The notes: generated by a model not told the origin, from the letters alone. A stretch of DNA of 64,000 nucleotides from Deinococcus yavapaiensis KR-236 (GCF_003217515.1 NZ_QJSX01000001.1:434001-498000), one strand, 5' to 3'; numbered from the stretch's first letter, positions 22,543 to 31,829 are shown. Numbers and translations are program-made.

Positions 22543-24492
22543 ATGCGAAAAGGCAAAGACATCATCGGCAAGCCGATCGTCACCCTCGAAACGGGTGAAC
22601 GCGTCGCCAACGTCCAAGACCTCGTGTTCGATCAACGCTCCAACGAACTCCTCGCCTTGCTCGTCGACGAGGGCGGTTGGTTCCGCGCAGCGCGCGTCGT
22701 ACCCCTCAGCGCCGTTCGTTCGTTCGGCGAGGACGCCATCGTCATCGGCTCGCCCGAACAAGTCGTGTCCGCCACCGACCTCGAGCGCGTGCCCGACATC
22801 CTCAACGACGACGCCAAATTGCTCGGCACCACCCTCATGACCACCGACGGCAAAAACCTGGGGCGCCTCGCCGACTTGTACTTCGACGAGATCAGCGGCA
22901 AGGTCGTGGGGTACGACGTGACGGGCGGGCTCTTCGCCGACCTCTCCTCGGGCCGCTCGTTCGTGCCCGCACCGGAAACCATCACCTTCGGCTCGGACGT
23001 CGCCATGGTGCCGCCCGAAACGGCGCTCGCCATGGAGGAAGCCGAGCCGGGCGGACTTCAAGGCGCGTTCAACTCGGCAGGCCAAAGCTTGCAGAGCACG
23101 TATCAGAACGCCGCCGCCGCGACGAAAGAGCGCCAACGAACCTTCGTGGTCGGCAAGCTCGCCGCGCGAGAAGTGACGGCGCCCGACGGCGAGCTCATCG
23201 TCGCGGCAGGCGAGCCCATCACGGAGGAAACCGCGCAATTCGCCGACGAGAAGGGCGCTTTGAACGCCTTGTTCCTCGCGGCGGGCGGCGGCGCCTTGCA
23301 AGAGACGTTCCAAAACGCTCGTGACCGCGTGCAAGAGCGCTACGAGGACTTGTCGACCGCCTCGAAGGAACGCCAGAAGGACTTCGTGACCGGCAAGGTC
23401 GCCGGAGACGACGTCACCGCTCCCGACGGCACCATCATCGTCACGAAGGGTGACGAGATCATGCCGGAGATGGTCGACCTCGCCGAGCAGAAGGGCGCCT
23501 TGCCGCGCCTGCTCGCCGCCGCGGGCGGCGGCTTGGTACAACAGGGCGTCAGCTCTGCCGGAGAACGCTTCGACGATCTGCGCGAGAATCTCGGAACGGC
23601 GAGCGCCGAGCGGCAACGAGAATTCCTGATCGGCAGGACGGCCGAGCGCGAAGTCATCGCCAGCGACGGCACCCTCATCGTCGGGCGGGGCGCCGTCATC
23701 AACGAGTTCGACGTGGCGCGCGCCGAACAGCACGCTGCCGTCGGCACGCTGCTCGCGGCCGTGACCGTCGGTTCGCTCGCTACGGGCGCCGAGAATGTCC
23801 GCGACAACCTCGCCAGCGGGCTCGACACCGTGAGCGCCCACCTTTCGGGAGCCGTCGACAACCTCCGCGCGCGAGTCGTCTCGGACGGCGCGGCGACGAG
23901 CACGGCGACGACCGCGACCGACGGAGTCGTGGGGCGCCGCGTCGTGACCGACGTGTACGGACCCGCCGGCATCCTGCTCGCCGCGCAAGGCCAAATCGTC
24001 ACGCCCGCCGTGCTGCAAGACGCCCGGGCGCACGGACGCGAAGCCGAATTGATCGCCGCGACACGCGGCGGCACGGCGGGCACGACCGCGACCGTCTCCG
24101 ACCGCCTTGCCGAAGGAACGCAGCGTGTCAGCGAAGGCGCGTCGAGCCTCATCGACCGCGCCAAGGAGTGGATCAACGAGCGCGCCGAGCAAGCGCAAGA
24201 AGCCAACGAGCAGCGCCGAATTAACAACGCCCTGGGGCGCCCCGTGACGCGGGTCATCCTCGATCCGTCGGACAACATCATTCTCAACGTCGGCGAGATC
24301 GTCACGCACAAAGCCGTCGAGATGGCGAGGACGGGCAGTGTCCTCGACATCCTGCTCGACTCCGTCAGCACCGATACCGCTCCCCTCACGCCCGAAGACG
24401 TTCGCCCGCATGCCACGGGTACCGCGGCGCTTCAAGTCGAACACGACGAACCCGTGCGGCTCAACGACGACGGCACGCCCCGTCGGGTCTGA
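22543..24492 (+). CDS. PRC-barrel protein with five internal repeats
   Basis: 649 aa, no signal peptide. Two PRC-barrel domains lie at the N-terminus (about 1-75, starting GKDIIGKPIVTLETGERV; and about 90-165, with KLLGTTLMTTDGKNLGRL). They are followed by five related units of about 80-110 aa starting near 193, 272, 352, 462 and 561. Each unit pairs an RQR/GR basic entry with a barrel-like stretch (for example REVTAPDGELIVAAGEPI, DDVTAPDGTIIVTKGDEI, REVIASDGTLIVGRGAVI) and a GAL..L..A helix; amphipathic LEA-like helices separate them. PRC barrels bind RNA or protein partners; a stress role is plausible in Deinococcus but is inference. A terminator follows. Confidence 0.82.
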   Translation: MRKGKDIIGKPIVTLETGERVANVQDLVFDQRSNELLALLVDEGGWFRAARVVPLSAVRSFGEDAIVIGSPEQVVSATDLERVPDILNDDAKLLGTTLMTTDGKNLGRLADLYFDEISGKVVGYDVTGGLFADLSSGRSFVPAPETITFGSDVAMVPPETALAMEEAEPGGLQGAFNSAGQSLQSTYQNAAAATKERQRTFVVGKLAAREVTAPDGELIVAAGEPITEETAQFADEKGALNALFLAAGGGALQETFQNARDRVQERYEDLSTASKERQKDFVTGKVAGDDVTAPDGTIIVTKGDEIMPEMVDLAEQKGALPRLLAAAGGGLVQQGVSSAGERFDDLRENLGTASAERQREFLIGRTAEREVIASDGTLIVGRGAVINEFDVARAEQHAAVGTLLAAVTVGSLATGAENVRDNLASGLDTVSAHLSGAVDNLRARVVSDGAATSTATTATDGVVGRRVVTDVYGPAGILLAAQGQIVTPAVLQDARAHGREAELIAATRGGTAGTTATVSDRLAEGTQRVSEGASSLIDRAKEWINERAEQAQEANEQRRINNALGRPVTRVILDPSDNIILNVGEIVTHKAVEMARTGSVLDILLDSVSTDTAPLTPEDVRPHATGTAALQVEHDEPVRLNDDGTPRRV

Positions 24493-24504
24493 GCTTCCCC
24501 TTCG

Positions 24505-24535
24505 AGCCCTCCTTCCCGTTCGAGGAAGGAGGGCT
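24505..24535 (+). terminator. Intrinsic terminator after the PRC-barrel gene
   Basis: Perfect 12-bp stem AGCCCTCCTTCC / GGAAGGAGGGCT with a 7-nt loop, then TTTTC. Confidence 0.85.
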
Positions 24536-24579
24536 TTTCGAGTCGAGCGGTGGCTTTCGGACGAATTTCAGGTTCGAGC

Positions 24580-24585
24580 TATACT
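24580..24585 (+). promoter_or_regulatory. -10 box of recN, leaderless type
   Basis: TATACT with 8 nt to ATG 24594, the same box and spacing as recG. Confidence 0.6.
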
Positions 24586-24593
24586 TGTAAGTA

Positions 24594-26186
24594 ATGCGCC
24601 TCAATCGGCTGGAAGTGCGCCGTCTCGCCACCATCGAATCGCTCGACCTCGACCTCGGGGACGGGTTTTGCGCCTTCACGGGCGAGACGGGCGCCGGGAA
24701 GAGCATCATCGTGGACGCCCTCGGCTTGTTGATGGGCACGAGAACGAACGCGGACCTCGTTCGAAGCGGCACCGAGGACTTGCTCGTGACAGGTTTTTGG
24801 AACGACGAGAGCGCTTCGAGGCGTGTCACGTCCGCCGGGCGGTCCACGACGCGCCTCGAAGGCGAGGTCGTGAGCCTCAAGGAACTTGCCGCTTGGACCT
24901 CCGAGCGCCTCACCATCCACTGGCAGCACTCGGCGCAGACCCTGCTCTCCCCCGCCCACCAGCGCGCGATGCTCGACCGTACGCTCGCCGGAAGCGAAGT
25001 CGAGGCGTACAAGGAGGCGTTCAAGGCCTGGACGGACGCGCGGTCACGGCTGGACCGTCTCCGAGCGAACGAGCGAGAACGGGCGCGGCAACTCGACCTT
25101 CTGGAGTACCAACTTCAGGAAATCGACGCGGTCACCCCGGTCGTCGGCGAGGAGGATCCGCTGAACGCCGAACTCGCCCGCCTCTCGAACCTCGAGACGA
25201 TCGCGACGGGAGCGGCGGGCGCACTGGAGCTCTTGAGCGAGGCGGACGTCAACGCGGTGTCCCTCGTGACGGACGCCGTGCGCGCCATGACGCAAAGCGC
25301 GAAGTACGACGCGAACGTCGCACAACTCTTGGAGGAAGTCAAAGCCGCGCGCGAAGCCCTCAAGGCCGTGGCCGGAGAGCTGGCGTCCGTCGCCGAAGAC
25401 AGCGCGCCCGATCCCGAAGAGCTCGCCCGCATCGAAAGTCGCCTCGCCGCCTTGTCGAAGCTGCGCACGAAGTACGGCCCGACCCTCGAAGACGTCTTGA
25501 AGTACCGAGACGAGGTCTCGGCGCAACTCACCGAGTTGCGCCGAGACGAGCGCGACGCGGGAAGCCTCGACGCGGAAGTCGAGGCGCGTTTGCGCGACGT
25601 CCGGAAGCGCGGAGAGGCCCTCTCGAAAGCGCGCGCGAAGATCGCGCCGACGCTCGCTTCCAAGCTGCTGGCAGTCGTTCGCGAGCTCGGGATGCCGCAC
25701 GCGCGTCTCTCGTTCGCCCTCGCGCCGCTCGACGAGCCTGCTTCGCACGGCGTCGAGAACGTCGAGTTGATGTTCAGCGCCAACCCGGGCGAGCAACTCG
25801 GCCACCTCGCCGACGTCGCGTCGGGCGGTGAGTTGTCCCGGGTGATGCTCGCCGTGAGCACCGTGCTCGGAGCGGACACGCCGACCGTGGTGTTCGACGA
25901 GGTGGACGCCGGAATCGGGGGAAGCGCCGCCAACGCGGTCGCGGCGCAGCTCGCCGCCCTCGCCGAGCAGCGTCAAGTGCTCGTGGTGACGCACCTCGCT
26001 CAGATCGCCGCGCGGGCGAATCATCATTACAAAGTCGAAAAGCACGTCGAGGGCGGGCGCACGGTCACACGTGTTCGCGAACTCGTCGACGACGAGCGCG
26101 AAGCGGAGATCGCGCGAATGCTCTCGGGCTCGGACTCCTCGGCGGCGCGTCAGCACGCACGTGAACTGTTGACGGCCCCGCGCTGA
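24594..26186 (+). CDS. recN: DNA repair protein RecN
   Basis: SMC-like ATPase acting early in double-strand break repair. 530 aa. The N-terminal ABC half has Walker A TGETGAGKS near residue 30; the middle is coiled coil (about 130-330); the C-terminal half has the ABC signature VASGGELSRVMLAVS, Walker B TVVFDEVDAGIGG and the H-loop VVTHLAQIAA. No Shine-Dalgarno precedes the ATG; TATACT 8 nt upstream predicts a leaderless transcript. No radiation/desiccation palindrome was seen next to this promoter. Confidence 0.96.
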   Translation: MRLNRLEVRRLATIESLDLDLGDGFCAFTGETGAGKSIIVDALGLLMGTRTNADLVRSGTEDLLVTGFWNDESASRRVTSAGRSTTRLEGEVVSLKELAAWTSERLTIHWQHSAQTLLSPAHQRAMLDRTLAGSEVEAYKEAFKAWTDARSRLDRLRANERERARQLDLLEYQLQEIDAVTPVVGEEDPLNAELARLSNLETIATGAAGALELLSEADVNAVSLVTDAVRAMTQSAKYDANVAQLLEEVKAAREALKAVAGELASVAEDSAPDPEELARIESRLAALSKLRTKYGPTLEDVLKYRDEVSAQLTELRRDERDAGSLDAEVEARLRDVRKRGEALSKARAKIAPTLASKLLAVVRELGMPHARLSFALAPLDEPASHGVENVELMFSANPGEQLGHLADVASGGELSRVMLAVSTVLGADTPTVVFDEVDAGIGGSAANAVAAQLAALAEQRQVLVVTHLAQIAARANHHYKVEKHVEGGRTVTRVRELVDDEREAEIARMLSGSDSSAARQHARELLTAPR

Positions 26187-26230
26187 GGGAGCGTGAAGAA
26201 GACGTTCAGTCGCCCGTCAGTTCCCGCCCG

Positions 26231-26236
26231 TAAGAT
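26231..26236 (+). promoter_or_regulatory. -10 box of the PrcB-like lipoprotein gene, leaderless type
   Basis: TAAGAT with 7 nt to ATG 26244; it decides that ATG over earlier in-frame starts. Confidence 0.5.
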
Positions 26237-26243
26237 GAGCGTC

Positions 26244-27344
26244 ATGAACAAGCGAGCGATCGGCGTCCTGAGCTTGGGAGCCGCCCTGTTGTCGGGCTGC
26301 ACCATGACGGGACCCAACAACTTCGAGGTGCACGAGGTACTTCTGTACGGCGGCGTTCAGGAGCGCATCGGCTGGGTGTACGGCGACCTGCCCGCCACGA
26401 CAGGCGCGGCGAGCGGCTCGACGAACGTGAAGCTCGGCGGCAGCGACGTCACGCTGCGCCCGCAAGTCAGCGACGCGCTCGCCGTGACGGGCACGCTGAG
26501 CGTTGGTGGGCGCGCGACGTTTCGCGCGCCCACCACGGCCGTCAACCGCGCCGTGACCGTCACGAAAGACTTCATCGGAGACAACTACAGCGTGCAGGTC
26601 GGAACGAACGTCGACGCCGTGTTCTTCACGGACGGCCGAACGTGGTTCAAGCTTTCCGACCGTCTCGTCGCCGGAAGCGTCGTGAGCCGCGTGCCCGCCA
26701 ACGTCGGAACGCTGCGCGGCGCCGGCAGTCTCACGAACGCCGAGGCGGACGCGTTGTCGAGCTCGCTTTTGAGTCAAGGGCCGCTCGCGGTCGCCGTCCT
26801 GCCGATCAGCACGCTGCCCGACCGCCCGCTCGACGTGTCGCCAGCACCGCGCACCTACCTGCGCACCGGCCTCTTCGTGCAACCGGGCCTCGCGACCGCC
26901 ATCGCGCCGACGCCCGCCGCTCCTTCCAATTCGAATCCGAGTGTGACCGTGACCGAGTACACCCGAGGCGCCAACAGCATCTTCTCCAGCCCGAACGCCA
27001 GCGTCTTCGTGTCGCGCACCGCCACCGACTTGGCGGCGCGCCTCGCCGTGGCCTTCGGCAATCAAACGAACCCGCCGAACTTGCCGAGCGTCGACTTCGC
27101 CCGAGAAACGATCGTCACGTTCTTCTTGGGGCAAAGGCCGACCGGAGGGTACGGCGTCAGCCTCGTCTCGGCGCGCGCGAGCGGCAGCACCCTCACCGTG
27201 ACGGTGCGCGTCACCGCCCCGGGTCCCGGCGCCATCACCTCGCAAGTCATCACCAGTCCGTTCCTCTTGGTGCGGGCCAGCGGTCTGTTCGACCGCGTGG
27301 TCGTGCAGGACACGAACGGCACCGTGCTGGCCCAAAGCAACTGA
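26244..27344 (+). CDS. Lipoprotein with PrcB-like C-terminal domain
   Basis: 367 aa from ATG 26244. A lipoprotein signal peptide ends in the lipobox LLSGC (C19), so the mature protein should be membrane-anchored outside the cytoplasm. The C-terminal ~85 residues (TIVTFFLGQRPTGGYGVSLV, then LTVTVRV and PFLLVRASG) match the PrcB_C domain, named from the protease-complex subunit PrcB of Treponema. The N-terminal 240 residues are Ser/Thr/Ala/Pro-rich and not recognised. Earlier in-frame starts (26193, 26235) are less likely because the TAAGAT -10 box lies between them and 26244. Confidence 0.75.
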   Translation: MNKRAIGVLSLGAALLSGCTMTGPNNFEVHEVLLYGGVQERIGWVYGDLPATTGAASGSTNVKLGGSDVTLRPQVSDALAVTGTLSVGGRATFRAPTTAVNRAVTVTKDFIGDNYSVQVGTNVDAVFFTDGRTWFKLSDRLVAGSVVSRVPANVGTLRGAGSLTNAEADALSSSLLSQGPLAVAVLPISTLPDRPLDVSPAPRTYLRTGLFVQPGLATAIAPTPAAPSNSNPSVTVTEYTRGANSIFSSPNASVFVSRTATDLAARLAVAFGNQTNPPNLPSVDFARETIVTFFLGQRPTGGYGVSLVSARASGSTLTVTVRVTAPGPGAITSQVITSPFLLVRASGLFDRVVVQDTNGTVLAQSN

Positions 27345-27420
27345 ACATCGACTTCGCCGAGCGGGAGGTTCTCGCTCGGACATGAACGGGCGGTTCGCGA
27401 GGAGCGACCGCCCGTTCGAA

Positions 27421-28185
27421 TTACGCGCTCAGGATTTCGCAGCCAGCGGGAGTCACGACGATGGTGTGCTCAAATTGGGCGCTGGGCTTGCCGTCGGCGG
27501 TCACGACCGTCCAGCCGTCGCCCAGAAGGCGCGTGTCGGGCTTGCCGAGGTTGATCATCGGCTCGACCGTGAACACCATGCCCGCTTGCAGCTTGAGGCC
27601 GGTGCCGGGCTTGCCGTAATGCAGCACCGTCGGTTCTTCGTGCAGACGACGTCCGACGCCGTGCCCGGTGTATTCGCGCACCACGCTGAATCCACGCGGT
27701 TCGGCGGTGCTTTGAATGGCGTGCCCGATGTCACCGAGACGCGATCCGGCCTTGACGGTCTCGAGCGCGGCGTTGAGGCAGTCGCGGGTCGTGTCGACGA
27801 GCTTGCGAACATCGGGGCGGACGTTGCCGACCGTGTACGTGTAGCAGGCGTCACCGTAGAAACCGCCCAGCTTCACGCCGATATCGACGCCGATGATGTC
27901 ACCTTCGCGAAGTCGACGGCCGTCGGGAATGCCGTGGCAGATGACCTCGTTCACCGACGCGCAGATGGTGCCGGGAAAAGGAGTGTGGCCGTGCGGCGCG
28001 TAGCCCTTGTACGCGGGTTCGGCCCCGTGCGAGCGAATGAACTCCTCGGCGAGTCGGTCGAGTTCGACGAGGGTGACGCCAGGCTTGACGTAAGGCTCGA
28101 GGACCACGAACGTCTGCGCGACGAGCGCGTTCGCTTTACGAAGCGCCTCGATTTCCTTGGGGTTCTTGAGGGCGACGCGAGTCAT
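27421..28185 (-). CDS. map: Methionine aminopeptidase, type I
   Basis: Removes the initiator methionine from new proteins; dinuclear metal enzyme. 254 aa. Metal ligands and active-site residues are visible: HGIPDGRRLREGDIIGVDIG, DACYTYTVG, the GHGVGRRLHEEP histidine loop, and the FTVEPMIN glutamate. The longer in-frame extension to 28329 lies inside galM and was rejected. ATG 28185 follows TAGCCT by 8 nt, so it may have its own leaderless promoter within the 17-nt gap after galM. Confidence 0.95.
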   Translation of the reverse strand: MTRVALKNPKEIEALRKANALVAQTFVVLEPYVKPGVTLVELDRLAEEFIRSHGAEPAYKGYAPHGHTPFPGTICASVNEVICHGIPDGRRLREGDIIGVDIGVKLGGFYGDACYTYTVGNVRPDVRKLVDTTRDCLNAALETVKAGSRLGDIGHAIQSTAEPRGFSVVREYTGHGVGRRLHEEPTVLHYGKPGTGLKLQAGMVFTVEPMINLGKPDTRLLGDGWTVVTADGKPSAQFEHTIVVTPAGCEILSA

Positions 28186-28193
28186 ACCGGACA

Positions 28194-28199
28194 AGGCTA
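28194..28199 (-). promoter_or_regulatory. Possible -10 box of map, leaderless type
   Basis: TAGCCT with 8 nt to ATG 28185; it overlaps the galM stop region. Confidence 0.35.
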
Positions 28200-28202
28200 T
28201 CA

Positions 28203-29273
28203 TCAACGCCCGCTGGACACCGAGAAGGCGTACACGGTGGTCGACTCGAACACTTCGCCCGGCCGTAGGACCGTGGAGGGAAAGCGAGGCTGGTTCGGCG
28301 TGTCGGGAAAGTGCTGCGTTTCCAAGCACAGCGCCCAGCGATGCTCGTACACCCGCCCGTCCTTTCCGTGAACGCTGCCGTCGAGGAAATTTCCGGAGTA
28401 GAACTGGACTCCCGGCTGTGTCGTGGCGACGTCCATGACGCGGCCCGAGGCGGAATCGAACAGGCGCGCGACATGAGCCAGGGCGCGCGGACGCTCAGCG
28501 AGCACGAAGTTATGATCGTAGCCTCCCGCGAAGCGCAACTGCTCGTCGTCGTCGTTCACGCGTTCACCGATTTTGCGAGGCGTGCGGAAATCGAAGGGCG
28601 TGCCGTCCACCTTCTGAAAGTCACCGGTCGGGATGAGGGTCTCGTCGATCGGCGTGATCGCTTCGGCGGCGATGGTGAGTTCGTGGTCGAGAACGTCGCG
28701 GCTCGCGTCGCCCGTCAAGTTGAAGTACGAGTGGTTGGTGAGGTTGACGATCGTCGGGGCGCTCGTCGTCGCGCGGTAGTGAAGGCGCAGTTCGTTCGCG
28801 GTCGTCAGAGTGTACGTGACGACCGCCGTAAGGGTGCCGGGATAGCCTTCCTCGCCGTCCGGGGAGACGTACGTGAGGCGCACGCTCGGCTCGTCACCGT
28901 CGATCGGCTCGGCTTGCCATACGACTTGATCGAATCCGCCCGGACCGCCGTGCAAGGAATTCGGGCCGTTGTTCACGGGCAACTGGTACGTCTGACCGTC
29001 GAGTTCGAAGCGGCCCCGCGCGATGCGGTTGGCGTGCCGTCCGATCAGCGCTCCGAAGTAAGGTGACTGCGCCCGCCCGAGGTACGGCTTCAACGTGTCG
29101 TGTCCGAGGACGACGTCGCCCGGCGTTCCCTCTCGGTCGGGGGTGAGCAGGTGGGTGACGATGCCTCCGAAATTCGTGATGCGCGCTTCGAGACCCGACG
29201 GCGTGCGCAGCGTGAAAATGGAGACAGACGTTCCCGCGTCCGTCTCCCCCCAAGGTTGCTGTTCGATGCTCAT
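28203..29273 (-). CDS. galM: Aldose 1-epimerase (galactose mutarotase)
   Basis: Interconverts alpha and beta anomers of galactose/glucose. 356 aa from ATG 29273. Family motifs: ITNFGGIV near the start, GALIGRHANRIARGRFELDG, NSLHGGPGGFDQVVW, the catalytic histidine in LTNHSYFNLTG, and GGYDHNFVL near 245. A C-terminal glutamate is expected in the LETQHFPDTPNQ region, which is present. Starts at 29291 or 29303 (GTG) are possible; none has a good Shine-Dalgarno. It lies downstream of ispG and the DUF4259 gene on the same strand. Confidence 0.93.
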   Translation of the reverse strand: MSIEQQPWGETDAGTSVSIFTLRTPSGLEARITNFGGIVTHLLTPDREGTPGDVVLGHDTLKPYLGRAQSPYFGALIGRHANRIARGRFELDGQTYQLPVNNGPNSLHGGPGGFDQVVWQAEPIDGDEPSVRLTYVSPDGEEGYPGTLTAVVTYTLTTANELRLHYRATTSAPTIVNLTNHSYFNLTGDASRDVLDHELTIAAEAITPIDETLIPTGDFQKVDGTPFDFRTPRKIGERVNDDDEQLRFAGGYDHNFVLAERPRALAHVARLFDSASGRVMDVATTQPGVQFYSGNFLDGSVHGKDGRVYEHRWALCLETQHFPDTPNQPRFPSTVLRPGEVFESTTVYAFSVSSGR

Positions 29274-29322
29274 TGGCGAATCAAACCTCATGAACGCGCT
29301 CACTGTCCAGAGGGGAAGCGCG

Positions 29323-29727
29323 TCATGAGTGGCGCAAACGTCGCCTCACATCCTCGACGTCGGCGAGCCACGCGCCGAAGTCGTCGCCTTCGGCCGCCCA
29401 CAAGTCTCGCACGTCGGAGTTCGCGGCCGTGACGCGTTCGAGGGCGTCGAGCGCGAGGCTTCGCAGATCGTCGGACACTTGCAGCGGCAAGGACGACAGC
29501 GCGGCGCGGCGCTCCATCGGCACGCGTGACCAGTCGCCGGTCACGTACACGGCCACGAGTTCCGCCGCCGCGACCGCCCGCATGCCCTCGGGCACTTCGA
29601 GGAAGTCGTCCTCGTCCACGGCGATCTCGAGCGCTTCCCATACGGCGACCGGCCCGTCATTCAGCACCTCTGCGAGGTAGCGAGTCGCCTCGTCGTTTTC
29701 GAAGACCCCGGTTCCCCACGCCGCCAT
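29323..29727 (-). CDS. DUF4259 family protein
   Basis: 134-aa acidic cytoplasmic protein starting MAAWGTGVFENDEATRYL. The WGxGxFeNDdA opening and the later ALDALERV and WAAEGDDFGAWLADV segments fit the DUF4259 family, whose function is unknown. The ATG at 29727 overlaps the ispG stop as TGATG, so it should be translationally coupled to ispG. Confidence 0.8.
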   Translation of the reverse strand: MAAWGTGVFENDEATRYLAEVLNDGPVAVWEALEIAVDEDDFLEVPEGMRAVAAAELVAVYVTGDWSRVPMERRAALSSLPLQVSDDLRSLALDALERVTAANSDVRDLWAAEGDDFGAWLADVEDVRRRLRHS

Positions 29728-30956
29728 CAGCTCTTCACCTGCTCTCCGCGGCCGTACGTGCGCTCGACGTACGTTTCGAGAAGCTCTTGGAAATCCTCGG
29801 CGATGCGCGGGCCTCGCAACGTCGTGAGCAGTTGACCATCTTGGTACACGGGCGCGCGCGGATCTTCGCCCGTGCCGGGCAGCGAGATGCCGATGTTCGC
29901 GTGCTTGCTTTCGCCGGGACCGTTGACGACGCAGCCCATCACGGCGACCTGCATCGCCTCCACGCCGGGGTACTTGAGCTTCCACTCGGGCATGGAGTCG
30001 CCGATGTACCTTTGAATCTTTTGCGCGAGTTCCTGAAAGAAGGTGCTCGTCGTGCGGCCGCAGCCCGGGCAGGCCGTGACTTGAGGCAGGAACTGCCGAA
30101 TGCCCATGGACTGCAAAATTTGTTGCGCGACTTCCACTTCGAGCTTGCGAGGCGCGCCGGGCTCGGGCGTGAGAGACACGCGAATGGTGTCGCCGATACC
30201 TTCGAGCAGCAAGGGCGCGAGGGCCGCGCTGCTCGCCACGATGCCCTTCATGCCCATGCCGGCTTCCGTGAGGCCGAGGTGCAGAGGGTAGTCGCACAAG
30301 GCGGCGAGCTTGCGGTACACGGACCACAGTTCGGGAGCGCTCGACACCTTGGCGGAAATCAGGATCTTGTCGTGTCCGAGGCCGAGCGACTCGGCGTACT
30401 CGGCGCTCTCCAAGGCGGACGCGATCATCGCGTCGATCATGACGTCCGTGCCGCTTCTCGGCGTCGCGCTGCGAGCGTTCTCGTCCATCATGCGCGCGAG
30501 GACCGTTTGGTCGAGGCTGCCCCAATTCACGCCGATTCGAACGGGCTTCGCGTACTCCTTGGCGACCTCGATCATCGTCGCGAAGTTCTTGTCGTGATGC
30601 TGACCCGCGCCGACGTTTCCGGGATTGATGCGGTACTTCGCGAGTAATCTCGCCGTCTCGGGAAACTCGCGCAGGAGGATGTGGCCGTTGTAGTGGAAGT
30701 CGCCGACGATGGGCGTGCTCAAGCCCACGTCGGCGAGTCGCCGCACGATGTCGGGAATGGCCGCCGCCGCCGCCTTGTTGTTCACGGTGACGCGCACGAC
30801 TTCCGAACCCGCGCGGGCCAGCTGGGCGATCTGAATGGCGGTCGCCTCGGCGTTGGCGGTGTCGGTGTTCGTCATGGACTGCACCATGACCGGATGATCC
30901 GAGCCCACGGGCACGGTTCCCACCCAAGCCGTCACGGTTTTGCGACGAGGAATCAT
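29727..30956 (-). CDS. ispG: 4-hydroxy-3-methylbut-2-enyl-diphosphate synthase IspG (GcpE)
   Basis: Fe-S enzyme of the MEP isoprenoid pathway that reduces methylerythritol cyclodiphosphate to HMBPP. 409 aa. The TIM-barrel N-terminal part is typical (VMVQSMTNTDTANAEAT, RINPGNVG). Three cluster-ligating cysteines are expected and seen in the C-terminal part: CPGCGRTTS near 299 and MGCVVNGPGE near 345. The ATG at 30956 follows TAGACT by 6 nt (leaderless type). The gene overlaps the DUF4259 gene. Confidence 0.96.
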   Translation of the reverse strand: MIPRRKTVTAWVGTVPVGSDHPVMVQSMTNTDTANAEATAIQIAQLARAGSEVVRVTVNNKAAAAAIPDIVRRLADVGLSTPIVGDFHYNGHILLREFPETARLLAKYRINPGNVGAGQHHDKNFATMIEVAKEYAKPVRIGVNWGSLDQTVLARMMDENARSATPRSGTDVMIDAMIASALESAEYAESLGLGHDKILISAKVSSAPELWSVYRKLAALCDYPLHLGLTEAGMGMKGIVASSAALAPLLLEGIGDTIRVSLTPEPGAPRKLEVEVAQQILQSMGIRQFLPQVTACPGCGRTTSTFFQELAQKIQRYIGDSMPEWKLKYPGVEAMQVAVMGCVVNGPGESKHANIGISLPGTGEDPRAPVYQDGQLLTTLRGPRIAEDFQELLETYVERTYGRGEQVKS

Positions 30957-30962
30957 GTGCCC

Positions 30963-30968
30963 AGTCTA
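30963..30968 (-). promoter_or_regulatory. -10 box of ispG, leaderless type
   Basis: TAGACT with 6 nt to the ATG at 30956, the same hexamer and spacing as aroE. Confidence 0.55.
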
Positions 30969-31304
30969 GCGACGAAGGCAGAAGCGGGATAGCGTGAAAC
31001 GTCCCGAACGAACCATGTCTCGGCGCCCGGTCCTCTTGACGCCATGTCGGAAGCGGAGGCCTCGAACGCGCCCCGCTCGACCTCGAAGCCGAGCAGGGTC
31101 GCCGCGCTCGACCCTGCCGGGCACGAGGCGCACGAATCCGCGCGCCGGTACGCCCTTGAAACGTTCGAAGTGTGCTCGAAAGGGCGACGAGTTCCCGACG
31201 AGGCGGCGAGTTCGAAGGGCTTCTCGCAGAAGCGTGGCCGATTCCTGACGCTTGTTCGTCGCCTCCGGCCGAGAAGGTTCCCCTTTCGCGCCAGCCCCTT
31301 CCCG
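30969..31304. other. 336-nt gap without a convincing gene
   Basis: Open frames run through it on the plus strand (for example from 31044), but they have no start signals, no recognisable domain and continue antisense into the secreted-protein gene. Nothing else is visible apart from the ispG promoter at its left edge. Confidence 0.5.
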
Positions 31305-31823
31305 TCAGTCGTTCAGCACCGGATTCACGGCGAACGTCAGTTGCGCGCCCGGTTTCACGTAGACGCACTTCACGAAGACGAGGCGCGTCCGGACGATGAC
31401 GTGCTCGAATCCGGCAGGCAAGTCCGAGCGGCGCGCGTTCAGCAAGCAACCCTGGTACAGCTCGGGCAGTTCGTCGGGACCGCCGACGGTCTTCACGAGG
31501 TCGCGGACGATCTTGGCGACCGCACGGACATCGGTCTTCGAGCTGATCCACACGTCGAGCGACGCCGCGAGGACGGGCGCCGTCCTCGCCTGGTTCGTGT
31601 CGGGGCGGGCCTGCTTCGGGTAGCGAAAGAGCTTGGCCGTCACGCCGGGGACGTTCAAGGTGTGCGTGTAGATGTACGCGGGACTTTCACCACGCGTCAG
31701 GACGGCGGGCGAGCAGTCATACGTCTTGCAGAACGAGGTCGAGGAGAGGTTGGCGGAGGAACCGAAAAAAGCCGATGTGGGCGTGCCGAGCGCGAGCAGG
31801 GAAAGGGCGGAGAGAAGGTGCAT
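31305..31823 (-). CDS. Secreted protein of unknown function
   Basis: 172 aa with a short signal peptide (MHLLSALSLLALGTPTSA). The mature part has four cysteines (FCKTYDCS, GCLLNAR, VKCVYV), which could form disulfides outside the cell, and is otherwise beta-rich. No family recognised. The ATG at 31823 follows TAGCTT by exactly 6 nt, supporting a leaderless start. Confidence 0.68.
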   Translation of the reverse strand: MHLLSALSLLALGTPTSAFFGSSANLSSTSFCKTYDCSPAVLTRGESPAYIYTHTLNVPGVTAKLFRYPKQARPDTNQARTAPVLAASLDVWISSKTDVRAVAKIVRDLVKTVGGPDELPELYQGCLLNARRSDLPAGFEHVIVRTRLVFVKCVYVKPGAQLTFAVNPVLND

Positions 31824-31829
31824 CGAGGC

